Made by a program: the position numbers and the translations under genes
Assembly (NCBI GenBank): GCA_015655485.1
Contig: JAATEZ010000041.1
Location: 1-9,868 of the forward strand
Reading direction: 5' to 3'
DNA from: Lactobacillales bacterium
GTDB taxonomy: Bacteria; Bacillota; Bacilli; Lactobacillales; Vagococcaceae
DNA length: 9,868 nucleotides
In this document: in pieces, positions 1 to 6,536 of the stretch
Layout: the number at the start of each line of letters is the position of its first letter
Numbering within the stretch: the stretch's first letter is position 1
Notes under the pieces: model-generated
Seen by the model: only the letters and a program-made list of their open reading frames with translations
What the model was told of the DNA's origin: nothing
Databases searched by the model: none

Positions 1-745
1 CAAAGGAAATCTGATAAGGATTTACTTGACTCATTTTTTTCAATTCCTCATCAGAAGCATAAGCGTTGCCAATGATCACATCATCGATCAGCTGAGTGGC
101 AAAAAGATGTTTGACCTGCACTTCGATCGGCAGATGCCGATGGATTTCTAAAGTGGGCAAACCATCATTGATGTCCCAAGGTCCCTGCTGCCCCACTTGT
201 GAATTAACAAAAGCAGCCGTTCGGATTCCTTGTTTTTTAAAGCGCTGAGAACATTGCACAAAAAAATCATATGGTAAAGCAGAACCTTCTTGCGGATAAA
301 AATTATGACAGCCATAAATAAAAGGACGATTGGCTTCATAGCTTAAAATATTATCCAGATAGGCGACATCATTACTCATATTTAATTCTATTGCCAGATC
401 AAAAGGATTAAATGACAATAGCGCTTCCTTATTGCCGTCAAAACCTTCATCCAGACGAATCCCCTCAGCCCCCAACTCATGAAAAAAGCTCAAGTCTTCG
501 TAAGATATCCCTAACTGATCAAAAATACTGGGAGCAATATCTAAAATGACTTCGAATCCTTTTATATTCGCGTATTGGATAATTGTATGAAATTTTTCAA
601 ACACCACTTCTTTGCCGCTCTTCGCTTCAAGCATGCTCATGAAAATCCGTGAAAATCCATAATGAGCCGCACGATCGATATACTCCTGATCTTCCTTTAG
701 ATCACTATGATCCGGGTAAATTGAAATACCTATTTTTCTTTTCAT
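1..745 (-). CDS. mupG: MupG/DUF871 family protein, probable 6-phospho-N-acetylmuramidase (3' end outside window)
   Basis: The first 248 codons of a gene that runs off the left edge; no stop is reached. The family has an N-terminal TIM barrel and a C-terminal cyclophilin-like domain, usually about 360 residues in all, so mainly the barrel is visible. Family-like segments are KIGISIYP (residues 4-11), the GFSRIFMSMLE stretch (30-40), EGIRLDEGFDG (94-104), CHNFYPQ (146-152) and GLPTLEIHRH (195-204). The characterised member, Staphylococcus aureus MupG, is a cytoplasmic hydrolase that splits MurNAc-6-phosphate-GlcNAc during cell-wall sugar recycling; older annotations call the family 'outer surface protein'. 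The start is fixed by a GGAG ribosome binding site (753-756), 7 bases before the ATG. No murQ, PTS or RpiR-type regulator is visible upstream, where such partners often lie; they may be downstream, outside the window. Family assignment is firm; the exact substrate is inferred. Confidence 0.85.
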   Translation of the reverse strand, partial: MKRKIGISIYPDHSDLKEDQEYIDRAAHYGFSRIFMSMLEAKSGKEVVFEKFHTIIQYANIKGFEVILDIAPSIFDQLGISYEDLSFFHELGAEGIRLDEGFDGNKEALLSFNPFDLAIELNMSNDVAYLDNILSYEANRPFIYGCHNFYPQEGSALPYDFFVQCSQRFKKQGIRTAAFVNSQVGQQGPWDINDGLPTLEIHRHLPIEVQVKHLFATQLIDDVIIGNAYASDEELKKMSQVNPYQISF

Positions 746-783
746 AAAAAATCTCCTTTTTTTTATTAGATGTTAAAATGGCA

Positions 784-870
784 GGCATGAGTGTTTCTTG
801 ATATTATTTAACTGATACTTCTTAATTCGATAAAAGAAAAGTATTTAATTTTGAAAACACAAGACATGCC
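784..870 (-). repeat. Nested inverted repeat / stem-loop in the mupG-like leader
   Basis: Three nested arms pair. GGCATG (784-789) pairs with CATGCC (865-870), GTGTTT (791-796) with AAACAC (855-860), and ATACTT (815-820) with AAGTAT (839-844). Position 790 and positions 861-864 are bulges between the two outer helices. On the minus strand the structure would begin within one or two bases of the +1 predicted from the promoter at 878-906, so the mRNA would carry a 5'-terminal hairpin. It could stabilise the message, or the outer GGCATG/CATGCC arms could be a DNA operator. The function is inferred. Confidence 0.5.
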
Positions 871-877
871 GCTCCAT

Positions 878-906
878 ATTTTATTCATTAAAATCAAATC
901 TTTCAA
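878..906 (-). promoter_or_regulatory. Candidate sigma-A promoter for the mupG-like gene
   Basis: On the minus strand, TTGAAA (-35, 901-906) is separated by 17 bases from TAAAAT (-10, 878-883). Each hexamer matches the vegetative consensus at five of six positions and the spacing is ideal. The start of transcription would be near 871, giving a leader of about 125 bases before the ATG at 745. Confidence 0.6.
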
Positions 907-1033
907 ATCTAAACTAAAAGCGCCAATCGCTAGTTTAAAGCTAACAATTGCACATTAGAAAGTTATCTGGAAAATATTAGGCAGCAGTCTTTTTCGCGCT
1001 TCACCGCAAACGTCTATATCAATTTTTAAAAAC

Positions 1034-1048
1034 TAGATATTTTATCTA
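1034..1048 (-). terminator. Weak AT-only stem-loop after the acyltransferase gene
   Basis: TAGATA (1034-1039) and TATCTA (1043-1048) form a 6-bp stem with a 3-base loop. On the minus strand it is followed by GTTTTT. It lies in the right place to end the oxidoreductase-acyltransferase transcript. The stem has only two G-C pairs, so termination would be poor. Confidence 0.25.
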
Positions 1049-1070
1049 AAAACTTGTGAAATGAATTTTT

Positions 1071-2015
1071 TTAAATCAGTCCTTCCTTGTTCTCGAACAG
1101 AATTTGTGCCACCATATGATCTACGACCTTTCCATTATAAATCATGATCCCGATCCCATTTCCTGTTTTTTCGCCATTTTCCAACATTCTTTTCATTCCC
1201 TTTTGAAGGGAGGTTCTTTCAGGCAACCAGGCCATTTGGTCCATCACTAGTTCCTGATCAAAAACTCTTTCCGCTCCATGATTCTCAGTTTGAGTGACAT
1301 TGATCAACGTATAATCACCAGCAAAGGCAAGAATTTTAGAAGTGGGCTTTAGAGCTTTGCGAATATAAGGCGAAAGCATCCACGAATTACAATAAACGGC
1401 TTTATATTTAAATTCTGAAAAATGATTCCTAAAAAAACGGAACGCATTGAAATAGCACTCACGGGTTTTCTCTGATGATATAGGCGCATTTACAGGAATA
1501 TGAACACTAAGTAAAAGATCGTTTTTCTTGATATAAGAATTTTCAATCTCCAAATCGAAAGGAAACATTTCAAATTCAAGGATCCCCAATCGAAATAAGC
1601 TGCCGCATACTTGTCGATACGTCCACCAAGAGTTCAAAAATTGATATTTTCCATGTTTCGTCTGATTTTTATCTACTTCTTTTTTGAAACAGCTATAGGT
1701 TTCAAAGAAAATTTGATCACTGATTTGTCTAGGTTTATAGAGAATATCTCTAACATATAAAGCAGCAGCTAAATAAATCGTCAAAATGAGCAAACCGTCT
1801 TCATCTGCTGGAAATTCTTTATGAAATCTCGCTAAAGTCGCAACTGCCGTCGATCTTTTTGAGAATCCTAAAATAAATGGTTCCATTTGTATTGGTTGAT
1901 ATTTTTCTATATTATCCTCCATCATTTCAGCCAAAACCGACAGATCCAGCTGCCCTATCAGCTGCTTAATTTTTTTCTTATCCCAATAGTCATCTGCTGC
2001 TCTGGTTATTCTCAT
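1071..2015 (-). CDS. Two-domain GNAT-like acyltransferase of unknown substrate
   Basis: A 314-residue soluble protein. It resembles Firmicutes 'acyltransferase domain-containing' proteins with an N-terminal helical domain (NAT_N type, roughly residues 1-155) and a C-terminal GNAT-like domain (GNAT_C type, roughly 165-300). Landmarks are the WWTYRQVCGSLFRLGILEFEM stretch in two parts (WWTYRQVCGS 130-139, LFRLGILEFEM 140-150), LLSVHIP (168-174), YCNSWMLSP (208-216) and the C-terminal GNGIGIMIYNG (285-295). The acyl acceptor is not known for this family. I place the start at the second of two nearby ATGs (2015). The AAAGG element abuts the first ATG (2024) with no spacing but stands a normal 8 bases from the second. 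It follows the oxidoreductase gene by about 40 bases with no terminator, so the two are probably co-transcribed. The recognition is from sequence pattern alone; no substrate can be named. Confidence 0.75.
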   Translation of the reverse strand: MRITRAADDYWDKKKIKQLIGQLDLSVLAEMMEDNIEKYQPIQMEPFILGFSKRSTAVATLARFHKEFPADEDGLLILTIYLAAALYVRDILYKPRQISDQIFFETYSCFKKEVDKNQTKHGKYQFLNSWWTYRQVCGSLFRLGILEFEMFPFDLEIENSYIKKNDLLLSVHIPVNAPISSEKTRECYFNAFRFFRNHFSEFKYKAVYCNSWMLSPYIRKALKPTSKILAFAGDYTLINVTQTENHGAERVFDQELVMDQMAWLPERTSLQKGMKRMLENGEKTGNGIGIMIYNGKVVDHMVAQILFENKEGLI

Positions 2016-2054
2016 GTTTTCCATCCTTTGAATTACTAGTTAAATGAATAAATT

Positions 2055-2969
2055 TTATTTAGCTGATTCTTTAGCTAACATCTGCTCACAAAGCTTATGA
2101 CTCAATAAAATATTTTTTTGTGTGTTCTTTCTGTTGGCAGGCTTTACAGCCTGCTTAGAGATAAAGGAATCGATCAACTGAATAAATCCGCGTTTTTCTA
2201 AAGTTGGTGTCCAATCTGAAAAGCCTTGTTGAATGATCTGGTTTTCTTTATATTGCGTCAAATAAGATAGATTCTCAATTTTGAATGTCCCACCGGGCGT
2301 CATAACTGCTACCGACTCAGTATTAGCTCCTGAAAACATATTCATACTTACAACAGCTGTGGCCTGATCTGTTTCCAGTTTCAGCAGAGCTCTTTGCAAG
2401 ATCCCCCGGTCCACAAACATACTTGATTCGACAGAAATGATTTTATTGTCCAGCAAAAAAACAGCAAGATCTGCGATATGAATAAATAAATCATAAATCG
2501 CCTCCTTTGTCTCTTGATGAACCGCGACACGATTTTTCTGAATGATCAGCATATTTTTATGCGGCACTTCTTTGACTTGAGTAATTAAAGGCGCATACCG
2601 CCGATTGAACCCTACCATCAAAATCAAATCATTGATTTTTGCTAAAGTCAACAGTTCCTGAACTTCATCGAGATTTTCACTGAGCGGTTTATCTACCATC
2701 ACAGAAATTCCCGCTTCTAATAGTTGTTTCACAATGGAATAATGAGTGCTGGTCGGTGTATGGACGAAACAACCGCCGATTCCAGTTTGGATCAATTCAT
2801 CCAGACTGCTGACAAATTCTTTAAAACCATATTTTTCCTGAAGCGCTCTTCCCTTGCTTTTATTACGCGTACACAAGACCCACTCTGCCTGGTCCTGTTT
2901 TTCCGCCATAACCGGTAAATAAGCTTTTTGTGCTATTTGACCAAGTCCCACCACACCTATTTTTATCAT
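2055..2969 (-). CDS. yceM: Gfo/Idh/MocA family NAD(P)-dependent oxidoreductase, YceM/MviM type
   Basis: At 304 residues it matches the length of Escherichia coli YceM (MviM) and shares its signature segments. The Rossmann nucleotide-binding loop is VVGLGQIAQKAYLPV (residues 6-20). Next come HTPTSTH (70-76) and VDKPLSENL (92-100), with the family lysine at 94. GFNRRYAP (120-127), a DLFIHIADL segment (160-168) with the usual His164/Asp167, and a C-terminal WTPTLEKRGF follow. Family members oxidise or reduce sugars, inositols or related compounds in the cytoplasm; the substrate of the YceM branch is not established, and the name MviM ('virulence factor') says nothing about the reaction. Purine-rich elements AAAGGA and GGGAG lie 10 and 4 bases before the ATG. 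It heads a probable operon with the acyltransferase and diverges from exoA. Family confidence is high, function low. Confidence 0.85.
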   Translation of the reverse strand: MIKIGVVGLGQIAQKAYLPVMAEKQDQAEWVLCTRNKSKGRALQEKYGFKEFVSSLDELIQTGIGGCFVHTPTSTHYSIVKQLLEAGISVMVDKPLSENLDEVQELLTLAKINDLILMVGFNRRYAPLITQVKEVPHKNMLIIQKNRVAVHQETKEAIYDLFIHIADLAVFLLDNKIISVESSMFVDRGILQRALLKLETDQATAVVSMNMFSGANTESVAVMTPGGTFKIENLSYLTQYKENQIIQQGFSDWTPTLEKRGFIQLIDSFISKQAVKPANRKNTQKNILLSHKLCEQMLAKESAK

Positions 2970-3011
2970 GATTCTCCCATCCTTTCTTTTTTATTCTACA
3001 ATATTTTTTTA

Positions 3012-3055
3012 AAATTGGGCAGAATAACACTTTTTCATTGCCTAAATCCCAATTT
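3012..3055. repeat. 8-bp perfect inverted repeat across the divergent promoter region
   Basis: AAATTGGG (3012-3019) and CCCAATTT (3048-3055) are perfect inverted copies with a 28-base gap. A second nested pair, GGCA (3018-3021) and TGCC (3039-3042), lies inside. The arms overlap the candidate promoters for both yceM and exoA, so they could be half-sites of an operator. No regulator is encoded nearby. Confidence 0.35.
3024..3052 (-). promoter_or_regulatory. Candidate promoter for the yceM-acyltransferase operon
   Basis: On the minus strand, TTGGGA (3047-3052), a 17-base spacer and TGTTAT (3024-3029) match the vegetative consensus at four of six positions each. This would give a leader of about 48 bases. 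An alternative -10, TAGAAT (2993-2998), lies closer to the gene but has no good -35. The choice is uncertain. Confidence 0.35.
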
Positions 3056-3067
3056 GTTCTGTACAAT
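3038..3067 (+). promoter_or_regulatory. Candidate promoter for exoA
   Basis: TTGCCT (3038-3043), an 18-base spacer and TACAAT (3062-3067, five of six consensus matches). It overlaps the divergent candidate promoter on the other strand. If used, it leaves a leader of roughly 160 bases before the exoA ATG. That leader has a small possible stem-loop (AGCC/AAAA at 3133-3142 with TTTT/GGCT at 3151-3158) and otherwise nothing I can assign. Confidence 0.4.
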
Positions 3068-3237
3068 AGAGAAAAGCCAGGACTGGTAATGTTCTTTATT
3101 TGATTTTTTTCTGCACTGATCGGGTTATGTTCAGCCTTAAAATACCGCTGTTTTGGCTTACTGATCCACAATGCTGTGTCTAAACGCGATACTCAAGAGG
3201 AAGCTTGCCCGAAAATATGAATAGAAGGATGATAGAA

Positions 3238-3996
3238 ATGAAATGTATTTCTTGGAATGTCAACGGATTACGAGCAGTAGTAAAAAAGAATTTTATGGAG
3301 GTATTCCAACAATTAGATGCCGACTTTTTTTGCTTGCAGGAAACCAAATTACAAGCAGGACAAATTGAACTTGATTTACCCGGCTACACTCAGTATTGGA
3401 ATTATGCTGAAAAAAAAGGCTATTCAGGAACAGCGATTTTTGCCAAAGAAGCTGCCATGAATGTCCGTCTGGGAATCGGTATAGAAGAACATGATCAGGA
3501 AGGGCGTGTGATCACACTTGAGTATCCCAATTTTTTTATAGTGACTTGCTATACCCCAAACTCGCAGAATGAGTTAAAAAGACTGGATTACCGCATGGCT
3601 TGGGAAGACGCTTTTTTAGATCACTTAAAAAAATTAGATGCCATAAAACCCGTCATTTTTTGCGGCGACTTGAATGTGGCTCATGAAAATATTGATCTAA
3701 AAAATTGGAAGACCAATCAAAAAAATGCCGGATTTACTGATGAAGAGCGGGCCAAATTTTCTGTACTGCTTGACAGCGGCTTTATTGATACTTTCCGCTT
3801 TTTTTATCCAGATAAAGAAGGCCTATATTCTTGGTGGAGCTACCGTTTCAATGCACGTAAAAACAATGCCGGATGGCGCATTGATTATTTCTGTGTTTCA
3901 AGAAGGATCCAGGATTATTTGATTTCAGCCAGGATCCATACCGAAATCGAGGGAAGCGACCACTGCCCGGTGGAAGTAGATCTGGAACTAAAATAA
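3238..3996 (+). CDS. exoA: Exodeoxyribonuclease III / AP endonuclease
   Basis: A 252-residue enzyme, the same length as Bacillus subtilis ExoA, of the Xth branch of the EEP (exonuclease-endonuclease-phosphatase) fold. In base-excision repair it cuts 5' to abasic sites and removes blocked 3' ends from DNA. All catalytic landmarks are present: Asn7 in SWNVNG, metal-binding Glu35 in LQETKL, Tyr105 in CYTPNS, Asp144 and Asn146 in GDLNVAH, Asp216 in GWRIDYF, and the final Asp241-His242 in GSDHCPVE. The start is the ATG at 3238, preceded 9 bases earlier by AGAAGG. A TTG at 3205 in the same frame would add 11 non-conserved residues. It is the only plus-strand gene in the window, divergent from yceM and convergent with the exchanger gene, so it is probably transcribed alone. 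Confidence 0.96.
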   Translation: MKCISWNVNGLRAVVKKNFMEVFQQLDADFFCLQETKLQAGQIELDLPGYTQYWNYAEKKGYSGTAIFAKEAAMNVRLGIGIEEHDQEGRVITLEYPNFFIVTCYTPNSQNELKRLDYRMAWEDAFLDHLKKLDAIKPVIFCGDLNVAHENIDLKNWKTNQKNAGFTDEERAKFSVLLDSGFIDTFRFFYPDKEGLYSWWSYRFNARKNNAGWRIDYFCVSRRIQDYLISARIHTEIEGSDHCPVEVDLELK

Positions 3997-4031
3997 ATAA
4001 GAAATTGGATCAAAAGTTTCCTGCTTCCGGG

Positions 4032-4096
4032 AATAAGACGAACTGTCCAGAAAATATGAGAAGCTATTTTCTGGACAGTTCGTCTTATTTATTTTT
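4032..4096 (+). terminator. Long perfect stem-loop terminator of exoA
   Basis: A perfect 25-bp inverted repeat (4032-4056 with 4065-4089) around an 8-base loop, followed on the plus strand by TATTTTTT. It starts 35 bases after the exoA stop and ends 6 bases before the stop of the convergent exchanger gene. On the plus strand it is a standard intrinsic terminator. On the minus strand the stem is followed by CCCGGAAG rather than a U tract, so it may act less well for the exchanger operon, though it would still block convergent read-through. Confidence 0.85.
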
Positions 4097-5415
4097 TAAA
4101 TTTGTTCTTTTTTAGGGACCAGGTACACTGGCACACCAATCAATACTAACAATAACCCGAGACCAGCATTCAGCGGTTGCGTCAGCAAAGTATTGATTAC
4201 AATAAAAACACCACCGATTATGGCCACTAACGGAACGATTGGATAGAGTGGAACGCGATAGACTCGCTTCACATCAGGCATTTGTTTACGCAAAATAAAA
4301 ATTCCCGCAAAAGTCAATGTATTGAAAATCCAAATGACAAAAATAGATAGATCCGTTAGTTGATCAAATGTCCCTGACAAAATCATCAAGATGACGATCA
4401 GCATAATAATGATGCCCCCATTGATTGGCATGTTAGTTTTCTTATTTAATTTTTTAAACCACTGACTCTTAGGCAGCAAGTTATTGGCCCCCATAGCGTA
4501 AGGGACTCGCCAGGCAGCCATTGTATACCCATTCGCCCCTCCAAAAACAGAAATCAAAATCCCAATAGTCACTAGTTTTCCGCCTACTCCCGGCAATAAT
4601 AGGTTTGCAACCGATGAAGCAGGAGTGACGGTTGCCGCTAAGTCCGCGGCGGATAGTACCCGCAGATAGACTACATTGATAATCAAATAAATGGCTGTTA
4701 CTAAAGTCAGCCCGCCAATAATTGCTCGCGGTAAATCTCTGCCGGGATTTTTCATTTCTCCTGCTAAAGCACTCACATTCATCCAGCCGTCATAAGCAAA
4801 AACGGTGGCAACCAAAGTCGTACCAAAAGAATTGATCAAGGTATGATCCCCGACTTCGATTGGAAATAATCTCACGGTTAACGGATCGGAGTTAAAAAAT
4901 AAACCCACGAGGATCAGTACAACTAATGGAATAAGTTTCATCAAGGTCGCTGTATTTTGCAAAGCACTGGTTGCTTTGTTTCCCAAGGCGTTGATGATCG
5001 TCAGAAGAATAATAGCGATAATCCCTATTGGAGGGATCCAAGTATCGCTCATTCCAAGTAAATTCACAGCTTGTGTTGCAAAAATAATACATAACGCCGC
5101 AATATTTCCCGGAAAATAAACCACCATCTGAGTCCAACCGACCAAAAAACCAATCATTTTACCAAAAATTTTTTCTAAATAAATCATCATACCGCCCGTC
5201 TCAGGAATCAGTGTTCCAATTTCTGCGACCGTCAATCCGCCTGTGACAGCAATGATCCCGCCAACCAGCCAAGCCAGTAATCCCATACCGGCACTTCCCG
5301 ATGCCGAAAAAACAGCGGTGGGTTTAAAAAAAACACCTGCTCCGATGACCGTTCCTACCACAACAGTTAATGCTGTAAATCCCGATATCTCTTTTTTCAA
5401 TGTTCCCTTCTCCAT
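4096..5415 (-). CDS. steT: APC-superfamily amino acid exchanger, SteT-like (serine/threonine)
   Basis: A 439-residue integral membrane protein with about 12 predicted membrane spans, nearly the same length as Bacillus subtilis SteT, a serine/threonine exchanger of the LAT branch. Matching segments are the substrate-binding helix-1 break GTVIGAGVFFKP (21-32), AEIGTLIPETGG (64-75), FAYDGW (206-211) with GEMKNP (219-224), GGKLVTIGILISVFGGANG in the eighth-span region, and a C-terminal YRVPLYPIVP. It should exchange neutral amino acids across the cytoplasmic membrane; the actual substrates are inferred from homology. An in-frame TGA two codons upstream makes the ATG at 5415 the earliest possible start. 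The CCTCCC (GGGAGG) ribosome binding site is 12 bases away, slightly far. It follows yitT by 40 bases and probably shares its transcript. Confidence 0.88.
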   Translation of the reverse strand: MEKGTLKKEISGFTALTVVVGTVIGAGVFFKPTAVFSASGSAGMGLLAWLVGGIIAVTGGLTVAEIGTLIPETGGMMIYLEKIFGKMIGFLVGWTQMVVYFPGNIAALCIIFATQAVNLLGMSDTWIPPIGIIAIILLTIINALGNKATSALQNTATLMKLIPLVVLILVGLFFNSDPLTVRLFPIEVGDHTLINSFGTTLVATVFAYDGWMNVSALAGEMKNPGRDLPRAIIGGLTLVTAIYLIINVVYLRVLSAADLAATVTPASSVANLLLPGVGGKLVTIGILISVFGGANGYTMAAWRVPYAMGANNLLPKSQWFKKLNKKTNMPINGGIIIMLIVILMILSGTFDQLTDLSIFVIWIFNTLTFAGIFILRKQMPDVKRVYRVPLYPIVPLVAIIGGVFIVINTLLTQPLNAGLGLLLVLIGVPVYLVPKKEQI

Positions 5416-5455
5416 AAATCAAAAAAACCTCCCAAGTCTCACTCTTCATTTTTTT

Positions 5456-6331
5456 TTACATACCTGGATCATAAAAATTTCCCAAAATTTTTACATTATC
5501 CGAAATACTGACAAACGCTTTTGGATCAGATTCCTTCATCGCTGCAGCCAGACTATGCATCTCATAGCGGGTAATAACGGTTAATAAAATTGTTTGCCCC
5601 CCGTGAGTGAAAGCCCCCTCTGCCCCATGAATGATCGTGATCCCGCGACGCAATCTTGTTTGAATGCAATCAACGACTTGATTAGGATTTTTAGTTACGA
5701 TCATCACCTGCATTTTTTGCTGCTTCGTATATACCGCATCCGTCACCTTGCCACTCACAAAAATCGACATAGCGCTGTAAAAAGCGTATGGCCAACCGAA
5801 TAAAGCCCCCGCAGCTATAATAATAAAGGCATTAAAGTAAATAGCGACAGATCCTACACTTTTTCCGGTCATCTTACGGATCGTGATGGTGAGAATATCA
5901 AGGCCGCCGGAAGAAATATTATTTTTCAAGGCAAAACCAACCCCAAAACCATTGACTGCTCCGCCAAAGATCGCACAAATGATAGGATCACCTGATAAGG
6001 TCGTCTCAGGCATGATTTGAATAAACAATGAAGACAGCGATACCGAAATAATAGTAAAAATCGTAAACTTATGGCTGATATTTTTCCAGGCAATAAAAAA
6101 CAAGGGAATATTCAACAGCAACAATAACCAAGCTACCGAGATCTTCCAATCCAGAAATTTATCTAATAAAGTGTTCACTATCTGAGCTAAACCAGTGATC
6201 CCACTGGCATAAATATGTCCCGGCTGCCAAAAAAAGTTCATCGCCACGGATGAGATCAGGCCATAACAAATAGATACAGATAACTTAGTAGTATATTCAT
6301 TTTCTTTCAATTGGTCACAAAACTCTTTCAT
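5456..6331 (-). CDS. YitT family membrane protein (YitT_membrane + DUF2179)
   Basis: A 291-residue protein with the usual YitT layout. About five or six hydrophobic spans fill residues 15-200, including the conserved QPGHIYASGITGLAQI (36-51) and NNISSGGLDILT (137-148). A soluble C-terminal DUF2179 domain follows (about 205-287), with RRGITIIHGAEGAF (228-241) and the closing NVKILGNFYDPG (279-290). The transported substrate or role of the family is not established. The ORF can open at GTG 6334 or the next codon, ATG 6331. I prefer the ATG because AGAGG (6340-6344) then has an 8-base spacing. The gene is upstream of the SteT-like exchanger with a short gap, which suggests a joint operon and possibly linked amino acid traffic (inference). 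Confidence 0.88.
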   Translation of the reverse strand: MKEFCDQLKENEYTTKLSVSICYGLISSVAMNFFWQPGHIYASGITGLAQIVNTLLDKFLDWKISVAWLLLLLNIPLFFIAWKNISHKFTIFTIISVSLSSLFIQIMPETTLSGDPIICAIFGGAVNGFGVGFALKNNISSGGLDILTITIRKMTGKSVGSVAIYFNAFIIIAAGALFGWPYAFYSAMSIFVSGKVTDAVYTKQQKMQVMIVTKNPNQVVDCIQTRLRRGITIIHGAEGAFTHGGQTILLTVITRYEMHSLAAAMKESDPKAFVSISDNVKILGNFYDPGM

Positions 6332-6401
6332 CACTTTTTCCTCTATTTTCTTTCAACTGGTTTCTCTTAATGATATGGTAAATGCCGTGATTTAAAAAGA
6401 A

Positions 6402-6430
6402 TTTACAACACAAAATCTAAGGATTTTCAA
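6402..6430 (-). promoter_or_regulatory. Candidate promoter for yitT-steT
   Basis: On the minus strand, TTGAAA (6425-6430), a 17-base spacer and an extended -10, TG-T-TGTAAA (hexamer at 6402-6407). It lies in the roughly 200-base gap between aspS and the YitT gene. I see no strong intrinsic terminator for aspS in that gap, so some read-through from the hisS-aspS unit is possible. Confidence 0.5.
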
Positions 6431-6536
6431 AGTCGATAACAAAGAAATTTTTTTCAATTTTACTTTGCAGAACTTGTCAAAATTTCACCAAAAACAGCCT
6501 ATAAGAAAATTAAATATATATTTTTTTAAACAAAAA

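Larger units (their letters stand above)
746..1070. other. Intergenic region between the acyltransferase gene and the mupG-like gene
   Basis: This 325-base AT-rich stretch has no convincing open frame with a ribosome binding site on either strand. It holds the promoter and long structured leader of the mupG-like gene (784-906) and a weak AT-only stem-loop just past the acyltransferase stop (1034-1048). I see nothing assignable in about 907-1030. No clear cre (catabolite control) site was found by eye. Confidence 0.6.

Noticed and set aside
148..339. A 63-codon minus-strand open frame inside the mupG-like gene
   Set aside because: It is a shadow: the edge-truncated MupG frame fully covers it with recognisable family motifs.
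2013..2024. Possible longer acyltransferase start at the ATG at 2024
   Set aside because: The AAAGG element directly abuts this ATG; the ATG at 2015 has proper spacing.
3115..3166. Direct repeat ACTGATC (3115-3121 and 3160-3166) upstream of exoA
   Set aside because: Seven bases repeated once in an AT-rich region is within chance expectation, and there is no further symmetry around the copies.
2863..3171. A 102-codon open frame on the minus strand overlapping the start of yceM
   Set aside because: Its 3' part is yceM in another frame, it has no ribosome binding site, and its 5' part lies in the exoA/yceM promoter region with no recognisable motif.
5243..5584. A 113-codon plus-strand open frame across the yitT-steT junction
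   Set aside because: It is antisense to two well-supported membrane protein genes and shows low-complexity Pro/Thr-rich translation typical of antisense frames.
6475..6480. A perfect TTGACA on the minus strand between aspS and yitT
   Set aside because: No -10-like hexamer occurs at 16-18 bases; the promoter at 6402-6430 is better.
6500..6536. AT-rich palindromic run after the aspS stop as a possible terminator
   Set aside because: It has only A-T pairs, no stable stem and no clear U tract after a hairpin on the minus strand.
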